Shown: piece after piece, positions 15,475 through 23,709 of the stretch
How positions within the stretch are numbered: the first letter of the stretch is position 1
How the letters are laid out: every line of letters starts with the position of its first letter
Source of the DNA: Peloplasma aerotolerans
GTDB lineage: Bacteria; Bacillota_I; Bacilli_A; Acholeplasmatales; Acholeplasmataceae
Assembly (NCBI RefSeq): GCF_030012175.1
Contig: NZ_JASCXW010000015.1
Location: 1-46,867, forward strand
DNA length: 46,867 bases
Reading direction: 5' to 3'
The notes under the pieces: generated by a model
The model's input: the letters and a program-made list of their open reading frames with translations, nothing else
What the model was told of the DNA's origin: nothing
Database searches by the model: none
Position numbers and translations under genes: made by a program

Positions 15475-16653
15475 ATGTTACTCAGTGCAGCATTAATTAT
15501 TATGACAAGCTTATTATTAACTCAAATCTTTATCAAACTTAAATTACCTGGACTTATTGGAATGTTGGTTTCAGGTATTATTTTAGGACCATATGTATTG
15601 AACCTTATTGATCCTAGTATTTTAAGTCTATCAACAGATTTAAGACAAATTGCTTTAATTGTTATCTTAGTACGTGCAGGATTATCACTAGACCTAAAAG
15701 ATTTAAATGAAGTTGGTAGACCAGCATTGCTACTATCTTTTATTCCTGCAACGATTGAAATGATTGCGATTATTATATTTGCACCGATATTTTTTCAGAT
15801 TTCATATATTGAAGCAGCCATTTTAGGAGCAATCGTTGCTGCAGTATCACCTGCAATTGTTGTACCAAGAGTGCTAAAGTTAATGAAAACAGGATATGGT
15901 AAAGATAAGAAGATACCACAATTAATTTTAGCTAGTGCATCGATTGATGATGTTTATGTTATTATTCTATTTACATCTTTCATACATGCATATACAACTT
16001 CAACATTTAATTTATTGACCATCTTACTCATACCAATAGCAATTATTTTGGGTGTTTTATTAGGAATAATCATAGGAAGTATACTCGTATGGATCTTTAA
16101 AAAGTTCCATATTAGAGATACGCTTAAAGTGCTTATTATCTTTTCGGCAGCATTCTTACTCATTGTTTTAGAACATATATTATCAAATTATGTTCCTGTT
16201 TCAGGATTACTAGCAGTTATAGTGTTAGGTGGAACTATACTAAAACAATATGATTTACTCGCTCAAAGATTAGTGATTAAATTTGAAAAAATATGGGTTA
16301 TTGCTGAAATTATGTTATTCGTTTTAGTTGGTGCTGCAGTTGATATTCGCGTCTTATCAAGTGTTGGGTTATTTGCTTTCATCCTCATTATGATTGCTAT
16401 AATCTTTAGAATGCTTGGCGTCATCATTGCATTAATTAAATCGAATTTAAACAACAAGGAAAAATTATTTGTAGGATTTGCTTATTCACCAAAAGCTACA
16501 GTTCAAGCAGCAATCGGTGCGATTCCTTTAGCACTTGGTATACCAAGTGGTCATTTAATCTTAAGTATTGCTGTTTTAGCAATCTTAATCACTGCCCCAT
16601 TTGGAGCGATTATGATGGATAGTTCCTACCTAAAATTACTTAAAAATAGCTAA
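15475..16653 (+). CDS. Cation:proton antiporter, fluoride-riboswitch controlled
   Basis: 392-aa membrane protein of the CPA superfamily with about 12 helices. It carries a paired-aspartate motif 'SIDDVYVI' (D158, D159), the ion-binding signature of electrogenic NhaA/NapA-type Na+/H+ exchangers, and a broken-helix motif 'AVSPAIVVPRV' (123-133). It has no RCK or other cytoplasmic domain. AAGGAGAAGG lies 6-7 nt before the ATG. The only upstream promoter feeds through a fluoride riboswitch; Na+/H+ antiporter genes are a known class of fluoride-riboswitch targets, alongside crcB/Fluc and ClC-F. It probably helps the cell survive fluoride, by fluoride export or restoring pH after HF entry; which one is not known. 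Confidence 0.88.
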   Translation: MLLSAALIIMTSLLLTQIFIKLKLPGLIGMLVSGIILGPYVLNLIDPSILSLSTDLRQIALIVILVRAGLSLDLKDLNEVGRPALLLSFIPATIEMIAIIIFAPIFFQISYIEAAILGAIVAAVSPAIVVPRVLKLMKTGYGKDKKIPQLILASASIDDVYVIILFTSFIHAYTTSTFNLLTILLIPIAIILGVLLGIIIGSILVWIFKKFHIRDTLKVLIIFSAAFLLIVLEHILSNYVPVSGLLAVIVLGGTILKQYDLLAQRLVIKFEKIWVIAEIMLFVLVGAAVDIRVLSSVGLFAFILIMIAIIFRMLGVIIALIKSNLNNKEKLFVGFAYSPKATVQAAIGAIPLALGIPSGHLILSIAVLAILITAPFGAIMMDSSYLKLLKNS

Positions 16654-16732
16654 ATAACTATAAAAGAAGTATTAATAAGAGTAAAATATATGTATATATA
16701 TCATAAGTTATTAGTGATTTATCTAAAAAAAA

Positions 16733-16741
16733 TGTTAAAAT
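16733..16741 (+). promoter_or_regulatory. Possible extended -10 promoter of the Trk operon
   Basis: TGTTAAAAT in the 162-bp AT-rich gap before the first RCK gene. -35 is not clear. Downstream, a perfect inverted repeat TGTAC-TAT-GTACA at 16778-16790 could be a regulator site. Confidence 0.3.
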
Positions 16742-16815
16742 GATATATGATTGAAAAATTAAATGTTTGATCTTCTATGTACTATGTACAAAACCAGCTC
16801 GAAGGAGATATCAAA

Positions 16816-17235
16816 ATGAAGAGAAATAAATTTATTGTCATCGGTTCAGGTCGCTTAGGATCCAATATTGCAACCAAAATGTCTGAATTAGGTGAAGATG
16901 TTATCATCATTGATGCCACTGACGATTCCTTTAGAAAACTACAAGAATCTTTTTCAGGTTATCAAGTTGTCGGCGATGCAACTGATTTATCCGTTTTAGA
17001 GAATTCCTATATTAAACATGCAAAAACCGTCGTGATAACTACCGATAGTGATAATACAAATATCTATTTAGCTCATATTTGTTATTACGTCTACAATGTT
17101 CCTCATATTTTTGTACGTTTATCAGATACAGATAAAGGACGACTTCTAGAAGGCACATATATAAAAGCAATCTATCCTTTCACACTATCTTTAAACGAGT
17201 TTATCAACTTAAGTCATGAGGAGGATGAAAAATGA
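16816..17235 (+). CDS. RCK_N-only K+ uptake regulatory protein (TrkA/KtrA type)
   Basis: Cytosolic nucleotide-sensing subunit of a Trk/Ktr potassium transporter. 139 aa, only the N-terminal RCK (Rossmann) domain: GSGRLG dinucleotide loop at residues 9-14 and 'VIIIDATDDS' with the ribose-binding acidic residue. There is no RCK_C domain. The open frame begins at 16777, but GAAGGAG (16800-16806) fixes the start at ATG 16816. Ends with an ATGA overlap into a second RCK protein. Together the two seem to form one heteromeric ring under the TrkH channel. Confidence 0.85.
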   Translation: MKRNKFIVIGSGRLGSNIATKMSELGEDVIIIDATDDSFRKLQESFSGYQVVGDATDLSVLENSYIKHAKTVVITTDSDNTNIYLAHICYYVYNVPHIFVRLSDTDKGRLLEGTYIKAIYPFTLSLNEFINLSHEEDEK

Positions 17236-17894
17236 AAATCGTGATCACAGGCGGAAAACATGAAGCCGACTTTATTGTCAAGATGTTAAAAGAAGAACAC
17301 CATCAACTCATTGTCATTAATCAAGATCGTGAGTTTGCTGAATATATTAGTTCTAACAATGATATCCCTGTGTTTCCAGGAGATCCAACAAAAGCATATT
17401 GTTTATCCGATGCTGAAGCAGATAATGCTGATGTGTTACTTGCTTTATCAGATAATGATACAGATAATTATATTACTTGTATTACTGCTAAAAGGTTATT
17501 TAATATTAAAAAAACAGTTTCTAAAGTTAGAAATCCTAAAAACGTTGAGTTATTCAAAAAACTGGGTATCGATAGTGTTATATCATCTACTTATTTACTA
17601 GCACAAACCATTTTAAATGAATCTTCAGTAGAAAACATTATTAAAACTTTATCCATAGAAGATGAAAAAATAGTTATGTTAGAACTAGGTGTAGAAGAAG
17701 ATTTTGCACTCGTTAATAAGAGAGTTATGGATATTCAATTTCCTAGAAATATTAATATTGGATGTATTTTTAGAGACCCTCATGTCATTATTCCTAAAGG
17801 GGATACAGTTGTTAGGTCTGGAGATAAATTAATCATCATTTCAACACCATCTGAACAAGATGAAATTATCGAATTTATTCAAAAGAGAAGATAA
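17232..17894 (+). CDS. TrkA/KtrA-type K+ uptake protein (RCK_N + RCK_C)
   Basis: 220 aa. Residues 1-130 form an RCK_N fold and 135-220 an RCK_C domain ('GDKLIIISTPSEQDEIIEF' at the end). The usual GxGxxG is degenerate here: the N-terminus reads 'IVITGGKHEADF', although later parts such as 'GDPTKAYCLSDAEADNADVLLAL' are conserved. The preceding protein has the intact glycine motif but no RCK_C domain, so they look complementary. AGGAGG lies 7 nt upstream, inside the previous gene. It is followed by trkH after 4 nt. Confidence 0.88.
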   Translation: MKIVITGGKHEADFIVKMLKEEHHQLIVINQDREFAEYISSNNDIPVFPGDPTKAYCLSDAEADNADVLLALSDNDTDNYITCITAKRLFNIKKTVSKVRNPKNVELFKKLGIDSVISSTYLLAQTILNESSVENIIKTLSIEDEKIVMLELGVEEDFALVNKRVMDIQFPRNINIGCIFRDPHVIIPKGDTVVRSGDKLIIISTPSEQDEIIEFIQKRR

Positions 17895-17898
17895 TCAT

Positions 17899-19395
17899 AT
17901 GGAAAAGAAAATCATCTCAGGATATCCATTAATCATTAATTATTTAGGTATATTTGCGATATTAGTAGGTATTATCAATATGATACCGCTTGTTTTGATT
18001 GCGTTTAGAACTAGTGAAATCGCCAATGCACACCTATTTCTAATACCAGGTATAGCTAGTATGCTAATTGGGTTTATCATTGTCCTTCTTTTTAAAGGTA
18101 GAGAAAAAGGCAAGTTGGAAAGACACCAAGATGCAATACTAGTTGTTTCAATATGGATTATGGCAATATTAATATCTTCTATCCCATTTCTACTGACAGG
18201 AAATTACACATTCACACAAAGTGTATTTGAAGCAACCAGTGGTTATTCAACAACTGGTTTAACCGTTACTGATGTTGAAAGTGCACCTGACTCGTTATTA
18301 CTGTTTAGAAGTTTACTACAGTTTTTTGGTGGTATTGGGTTGGTCTTAGTCCTGACATCTGCAGTATCGGACAAATTTGGAATGAGATTATATAGTGCAG
18401 AAGGGCACAGCGATAAGCTAATGCCTAACTTAATACGCTCAGCACGCATGATTTTATCAATCTATATTGGATATATCATCATAGGATCAATCTTCTATAT
18501 TATATTTGGTATGGAGCCTTTTGATGCAATTAACCATTCAATATCTGCTGTTGCTACTGGTGGTTTCTCGACAAAAGCATTAAGTATTGGTCATTATAAT
18601 AGTCTCGCTATTGAAATAACAACAATCGTATTAATGATTTTGGGTGGAACAAATTTCTTCGTTCACCTGATGTTGCTACGAGGAAAACTTAAAAATGTCA
18701 TTGCTCATGTCGAAATCAAGCTTTTAGGGATTATGATTCTAATTACACTACCGTTATTTACAATCAATTTATTGAGTGTTTATAATGGAGACCTTGGTCA
18801 ATCACTGAGAGTTGGTATCTTTCAATTTTTCTCTGCTGTAACTGGTACTGGCTATCAAACAGTAGATACATTTGTTGGTCCTAATGTCCCCGTTTTATTT
18901 TTCTTTGGTCTTATTATTTTCATGGTATTAGGTGCAGGTATGGGTTCAACAGCAGGTGGGATGAAACAATATCGAGTCGCACTAGCATTTAAAAGTTTAT
19001 ACTGGAACATGAAAGAACAACTTTCACATAAAAAAACAATTAGAACTCATTTCATCAACAAAATTGGGACAAGAACAATTGTTGAAAAAGAAGATATTAT
19101 CCAAAACCACTCGTTCATAATGATTTATATGATTGTATTGCTTATAGGGACGATTATATATACAGGATATGGACACTCATTATCCCTTTCATTATTTGAA
19201 TTTTCATCAGCGTTAGGAACTGTAGGTCTATCTGTAGGTTTAACGAGTATAAGTACACCACCATTGCTTTTATGGACATCAATATTTGGAATGTTTTTAG
19301 GTAGACTTGAGTTTTATGTTATCTTTATTGCAATAACAAAAGTAACAATGGATATCAAACGAGGAAAACAACCGTTTAAAAGAGCTGAAGCATAA
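17899..19395 (+). CDS. trkH: TrkH/KtrB-family potassium transporter, membrane subunit
   Basis: Ion-conducting subunit of the K+ uptake system. 498 aa with four M1-P-M2 repeats. The four filter loops are visible: 'TSGYSTTGLT' (113-122), 'AVATGGFSTK' (217-226), 'AVTGTGYQT' (313-321) and 'SALGTVGLSVG' (437-447), each with the conserved filter glycine. An alternative in-frame start at 17860 lies inside the preceding gene; ATG 17899 is preferred, with AAGAGAAG upstream. Last gene of the RCK-RCK-TrkH operon, with a terminator that begins in its final codons. Confidence 0.93.
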   Translation: MEKKIISGYPLIINYLGIFAILVGIINMIPLVLIAFRTSEIANAHLFLIPGIASMLIGFIIVLLFKGREKGKLERHQDAILVVSIWIMAILISSIPFLLTGNYTFTQSVFEATSGYSTTGLTVTDVESAPDSLLLFRSLLQFFGGIGLVLVLTSAVSDKFGMRLYSAEGHSDKLMPNLIRSARMILSIYIGYIIIGSIFYIIFGMEPFDAINHSISAVATGGFSTKALSIGHYNSLAIEITTIVLMILGGTNFFVHLMLLRGKLKNVIAHVEIKLLGIMILITLPLFTINLLSVYNGDLGQSLRVGIFQFFSAVTGTGYQTVDTFVGPNVPVLFFFGLIIFMVLGAGMGSTAGGMKQYRVALAFKSLYWNMKEQLSHKKTIRTHFINKIGTRTIVEKEDIIQNHSFIMIYMIVLLIGTIIYTGYGHSLSLSLFEFSSALGTVGLSVGLTSISTPPLLLWTSIFGMFLGRLEFYVIFIAITKVTMDIKRGKQPFKRAEA

Positions 19396-19413
19396 AAAGC
19401 AGCTCTTTTTTTT
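19378..19413 (+). terminator. Terminator after trkH
   Basis: AAAAGAGCTG (19378-19387) pairs with CAGCTCTTTT (19400-19409), followed by T residues to 19413. The 5' arm is within the end of trkH. Confidence 0.88.
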
Positions 19414-19543
19414 ATCATAATTTCTATGGTATTATGATAAAATACTATTGCAATGCATCACATCGTTCTATTTTGCATCTTGTGGAAAAACACTTTTTTT
19501 ATATACAAGGAAATACTATACTGAAGATAGGAGGAACTCCTGG

Positions 19544-20068
19544 ATGTTAAAAATCATTTGGAATAAAGATGATTTCGAAAGAGTAAAATCGAAATTAGAT
19601 CAAGAATATCATCTTTATATGACTCAAGATCCAAATGAAGTACCGGTAGGTAAAGTTGGTTTAATATTGTCTGAAAAAAATTTGCATAAATTAAGACCTA
19701 TACTAGAAATTATAGCGCTTGAAAAAACACAAGTTTTATTACAGACCGTATCTGGATGGCTACAAATACATGTTCAAGAGATCATCTATCTAGAAGCTTT
19801 TGGTGATGAGATCTTTATGCACACAACAACCATGTCAAGTCAAGTCATCAAACAACCATTATATCAACTTGAAGAGATTTTAAAACCATATCATTTTGCA
19901 CGTATTGGAAAATCATTTATTGTCAATGTATCTAAAATAAGATATATTCGAACAGCAATTAACGCAAAATTGGATTTAGAATTAATTAACGGTACTCACC
20001 TCGAGGTTTCACGTTCCTTCGTCAAAGATTTTAAGAATGCATTAGGCATTCAAAAAAGGGAGGATTAG
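19544..20068 (+). CDS. LytTR-type DNA-binding regulator
   Basis: 174-aa transcription regulator. Residues 75-170 form a LytTR DNA-binding domain ('IIYLEAFGDEIFMHTT', 'FARIGKSFIVNVSKI', 'VSRSFVKDF'). The first ~70 residues are not a response-regulator receiver; no phosphorylatable Asp pattern is seen. Such stand-alone LytTR proteins usually sit next to a membrane protein that controls them. Here the partner, 1 nt downstream, is a membrane-anchored beta-propeller protein. The frame is open from 19448, but AGGAGG (19529-19534) sets the start at ATG 19544. Confidence 0.85.
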   Translation: MLKIIWNKDDFERVKSKLDQEYHLYMTQDPNEVPVGKVGLILSEKNLHKLRPILEIIALEKTQVLLQTVSGWLQIHVQEIIYLEAFGDEIFMHTTTMSSQVIKQPLYQLEEILKPYHFARIGKSFIVNVSKIRYIRTAINAKLDLELINGTHLEVSRSFVKDFKNALGIQKRED

Positions 20069-20069
20069 T

Positions 20070-22082
20070 ATGACCTTGTTCGGATGGATAGTTTTACTTT
20101 CTTTATCTGTTCTTGGTATCTATTTTGCAATACAATTGATTTCCGATATTTTTTGGAATCTTAAATTATACAAATATCACAACCATATCGGTGTCAAGAC
20201 ACCAAAAGTACCAAGAATCTATTGGATCAAGAGATCTTATGGATTGATTTTGACTTCATTATTTGTTATTACGACATTATTTTCAGGTGCATTTGCGCCA
20301 CCAAATATGCTTGGTGAGCGAAGATTAGTGAATGCAATACCTGTTAATAGTCAATCAAAAATACAAGCTTTGTTAAGTCAAAATCAAAATAGTTGGTTTA
20401 GTGATTTCTTCAGAATGGCTGAAAATGATTTTGCAGTTGATGCTCCAGAAGCTATTGGAGATCAAGGTGCAGCAGAAAGAGATTACATAGGAACAAATGT
20501 TCAAGTAGATGGTGTTGATGAAGGTGATATTGTTAAAACTGATGGGTATGACATCTATTACGCAACACGTTATCAAAATCGAGTTCGCGTGTTTAACATT
20601 GCACTCAATGGCGATATATTACCTCAAGCAGATATTGATTTAGGTGATTTATATGCAGAGTCTATTTATATCACAGAAACACAACTCATTGTTATTGGTT
20701 ATATATATTCATTTATGCCATCTTATTATCCTGAAGCGATGGATTACATTGGTTGGCCATATGCATCTTATACAGGATCAGTTCAAATTTATAACAGAGA
20801 AACATTGGATATTGAGTATACATTAGAGACTGATGCTAATTTCTATCAACATCGCTTAATCGATCAATCACTGTTTTTAGTGTCTAACAAACAGTTGTAT
20901 AATACAGATGACTATCGTCCTATGTTTAAAGAAACTAAGAATGATACAACAGAAACAACTAGACTTAGTTATTCAGATATTTATTATTTTGAAGACATTC
21001 CAATCAGTTCTATGACTGTTGTTACAGGGATTAAGCTAGACACATATGAAGTGAATTCACAAGCATTTTTAGGCAGTGTTAGCCAAATATATGCAACCAA
21101 AGATACTTTGTATACAGCTTATAATTACTATGGATATGAATTTAATGAGTACAAAGGATATGTTCAAATCATAAAATATAACCTTGATAGTGAAACCGGG
21201 ACTGTGACTTATGTAGGACAAAAACAGTTGAGTGGATTTATTCATGACCAATATTGGATGGACGAGCATCAAGGATACTTTAGAGTGGTCACGAGTGCAT
21301 GGAATCCAATTAAAAACGAACTTCACATTTTAGAAGAAGATCCAAACACAGATGAACTCAAGATTGTTGGATCAATTACAAATGGTTTAGGTAAAGTTAA
21401 CGAAACCGTCAAATCGGTTCGCTTTAATGAAGATTTAGCTTATGTTGTGACATTTGAACAAACGGACCCACTCTATACGATTGACTTATCAAACCCTGAA
21501 AATCCAGTGATTTTATCAGCAATAGAAGAACCTGGATATAGTACATATTTACACGTTTGGGGTCAAAATGATCGCTTAATAGGATTTGGGTTTTCTGCTG
21601 ATGAAACAGGAAGAGTTACAGGTTTAAAAATCAGTGCTTATGATACAGCATTAACTGAACCACTTGATACCTATCAATTAAATGATCAAGATGATGATGG
21701 TATATATAGTTATAGTTATTCAGAAGCATCATATAATCCAAAAGCAATGCTTGTATCTCCAGAAAAGAACATTATAGCATTCCCTGTAATGTCATGGAGA
21801 TACTACACCCTTGAAACTGATCAAGGATGGTCATTTAGTTACTTAAGTCATTATTTAATATTTTATATTAATTTTGATGCTGAAGACCCGAATGATGTTA
21901 TTTCTGATCCAATCGTAGTAAGTCATGAGGAAACGGGTTATTATAATAGTATTGATCGTGGTGTCTATATTGACAATATGATTTATACATTATCATTTAA
22001 TCAAATTGTGAGTTTTGATTTAAGTACAATGTCGATTCGTGAAAGTATCATCTTTGATACATACTTTGACGATAAAGAATAA
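20070..22082 (+). CDS. Membrane-anchored beta-propeller protein (PF09826-like)
   Basis: 670 aa. Two hydrophobic segments (about 4-24 and 57-75) are followed by a long extracellular domain. The stretch 'TNVQVDGVDEGDIVKTDG' (142-159) is the hallmark of the Beta_propel family, described as secreted proteins with a C-terminal propeller distantly related to WD40. The rest is rich in repeated Tyr/Asp beta-strand patterns ('VRVFNI', 'VQIYNRE', 'VQIIKYN') consistent with propeller blades. Start ATG 20070 follows GGGAGG by 7 nt and lies 1 nt after the LytTR stop, so both are one operon. No catalytic motif; a surface sensor or adhesion role is possible. Confidence 0.85.
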   Translation: MTLFGWIVLLSLSVLGIYFAIQLISDIFWNLKLYKYHNHIGVKTPKVPRIYWIKRSYGLILTSLFVITTLFSGAFAPPNMLGERRLVNAIPVNSQSKIQALLSQNQNSWFSDFFRMAENDFAVDAPEAIGDQGAAERDYIGTNVQVDGVDEGDIVKTDGYDIYYATRYQNRVRVFNIALNGDILPQADIDLGDLYAESIYITETQLIVIGYIYSFMPSYYPEAMDYIGWPYASYTGSVQIYNRETLDIEYTLETDANFYQHRLIDQSLFLVSNKQLYNTDDYRPMFKETKNDTTETTRLSYSDIYYFEDIPISSMTVVTGIKLDTYEVNSQAFLGSVSQIYATKDTLYTAYNYYGYEFNEYKGYVQIIKYNLDSETGTVTYVGQKQLSGFIHDQYWMDEHQGYFRVVTSAWNPIKNELHILEEDPNTDELKIVGSITNGLGKVNETVKSVRFNEDLAYVVTFEQTDPLYTIDLSNPENPVILSAIEEPGYSTYLHVWGQNDRLIGFGFSADETGRVTGLKISAYDTALTEPLDTYQLNDQDDDGIYSYSYSEASYNPKAMLVSPEKNIIAFPVMSWRYYTLETDQGWSFSYLSHYLIFYINFDAEDPNDVISDPIVVSHEETGYYNSIDRGVYIDNMIYTLSFNQIVSFDLSTMSIRESIIFDTYFDDKE

Positions 22083-22103
22083 ACGTTATACCATAGAGTT
22101 ATG

Positions 22104-22125
22104 AAGAAGCCGGCAACGGCTTTTT
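22104..22125 (+). terminator. Terminator after the beta-propeller gene
   Basis: AAGCCG-GCAA-CGGCTT (22107-22122) with a GCAA tetraloop and T-run to 22125; an outer CATAGA/TCTATG pairing (22092-22097 with 22125-22130) flanks it. Confidence 0.85.
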
Positions 22126-22137
22126 CTATGTCTTATG

Positions 22138-22146
22138 TGCTATAAT
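22138..22146 (+). promoter_or_regulatory. Extended -10 promoter for the CotH-like gene
   Basis: TGCTATAAT (TATAAT at 22141-22146), 30 bp before the ATG. No clear -35. Confidence 0.55.
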
Positions 22147-22176
22147 AAGTATGACATCTATCAGAAAGGTTTATCT

Positions 22177-23646
22177 ATGAAAAAGCTATTATTTATTGTA
22201 TTGATTACCTTTATTTTAATCGTTTTAGGAGCTTGTGACTTAGTATTAGTCCCAAATAACCCACAAAACACATTAGACGATGATTTTTTATCTCCTGATG
22301 CCTTTAATGTCGAGTCTTTTGATCGTCTTTTTAATGATGAAGTTGCGAAGTCAATCACAATTAAGATTACGTCTAGTGCGTGGCATGAACTCGATCAATC
22401 GATGAAGGATTATCATAAACAATTTGGAACATACCGTGCAGGTCTTTATGTAAGAGCAGATATGATATTTGATGATGGTTCTGATGAATTACTGGAAGTT
22501 AAAGATATTGGGTTAAGAACAAGAGGTAATTTATCAAGAGTTAGAATTCAAGATGATTCAGGAAATCTCAATCCTTCTCATTTTAAAATATCATTTGATG
22601 AAGACTTTGGATTAGAATCATTAAGAGCTAATGGCAACAGAAGTGTTTTTGAGTTAGAAGAAATTGATTTAAAATATAATAAAAATTTAGATGATACTTA
22701 TTTAACTGAAAAGTATTCTCTTGATTTATTTGATAAATTCGGTGTTTATGCACAAAAAACTACGTTGACTAAACTATATATTCAAATTGGTGATACAACA
22801 CATTTTTATGGATTATATACCGCATTTGAACCCATTGATAAGAAGTTTTTGGAGCGTCGACTTGATGTTATAGAGACCAAAGGGAATTTATACAAATCCT
22901 TGTGGCAACAATTCGGTCCTGCATCACTTCAAAACAATTATCCTTCTTTAGCTATTGGTATTCGTGATCTTGATACGAACTACCGTCCAACTTATGATTT
23001 GAAAACGAATAAGAGAGTTCATGATACATCTGATTTAGTTGATTTCATTACACAAATCAATATACTAAATCATCAAGCATTTCAAACCTATATAGAAACT
23101 CATGTTGATGTTGATCGCCTCATTAGGTTGTTAGCAGTAGGTGTTCTGCTCGGAAATCCTGATGATTATCGTGCGATGGGCAATAATTACTATTTATACA
23201 ATCAATCAAATTCAAATGTTTGGACAATGATACCATACGATTATGATCATGGGCTTGCTCAAGGATGGGATGGATCACCAATTTTTTCCAATTGGACCGT
23301 TGGTGCAGATATTTATACATGGGGAAATTTGAATGCTCATATGTTAAGCATTGAAAACTATCCTCATCCATTAGTTGATAAAATTTTAAATATTGAACCT
23401 TATCAAGTGTTATATGAAACTTATTTAAGTGAATTAATCAATCCTGAAAATGAACTTTTTAGTTTCGATGCATTTGATCAGTTATACCAACAACAAAAAG
23501 CTTTATATGATCAAGATTTAGATCATGCAATGGTCAATCTTCGATTTGATCTAAGAAATATTGAATGGTATATCAACGCTAAAATAGCTGATATTTCGAA
23601 TCAATTAAGCTATTATCATCAAAATCCTAATCAAAGAGGAAACTAG
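22177..23646 (+). CDS. CotH-kinase-family lipoprotein
   Basis: 489 aa. Signal peptide with lipobox 'IVLGAC' makes C20 the lipidated residue, so the protein is tethered outside the membrane. The body matches the CotH family of atypical protein kinases: 'IGLRTRGNLSR', 'HFKISFDEDFG', 'YGLYTAFEPIDKKFL' and 'MIPYDYDHGLAQG', the latter in place of the typical WD(F/Y)D metal site. CotH of Bacillus phosphorylates spore coat proteins; here no sporulation gene is near, so the substrate is unknown. The true start is ATG 22177, not the 22135 opening, as shown by the signal peptide and the AGAAAGG site. Confidence 0.87.
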   Translation: MKKLLFIVLITFILIVLGACDLVLVPNNPQNTLDDDFLSPDAFNVESFDRLFNDEVAKSITIKITSSAWHELDQSMKDYHKQFGTYRAGLYVRADMIFDDGSDELLEVKDIGLRTRGNLSRVRIQDDSGNLNPSHFKISFDEDFGLESLRANGNRSVFELEEIDLKYNKNLDDTYLTEKYSLDLFDKFGVYAQKTTLTKLYIQIGDTTHFYGLYTAFEPIDKKFLERRLDVIETKGNLYKSLWQQFGPASLQNNYPSLAIGIRDLDTNYRPTYDLKTNKRVHDTSDLVDFITQINILNHQAFQTYIETHVDVDRLIRLLAVGVLLGNPDDYRAMGNNYYLYNQSNSNVWTMIPYDYDHGLAQGWDGSPIFSNWTVGADIYTWGNLNAHMLSIENYPHPLVDKILNIEPYQVLYETYLSELINPENELFSFDAFDQLYQQQKALYDQDLDHAMVNLRFDLRNIEWYINAKIADISNQLSYYHQNPNQRGN

Positions 23647-23666
23647 AGGCTTTTAGCCTTTTTTTT
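23647..23666 (+). terminator. Terminator after the CotH-like gene
   Basis: AGGCT-TTT-AGCCT (23647-23659) followed by seven T's. Confidence 0.8.
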
Positions 23667-23709
23667 GTATGATAAACGTGTTAAAATAAAGTCAAATTGG
23701 GAGGTTCAT

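Noticed and set aside
16777-16815. Longer first RCK protein starting at 16777
   Set aside because: GAAGGAG lies inside this extension and the Rossmann domain starts after ATG 16816; the extra residues have no family support.
16816-17894. Frameshifted single trkA gene
   Set aside because: Each of the two ORFs has its own complete RCK_N domain and start signals, so they are two genes, not one broken one.
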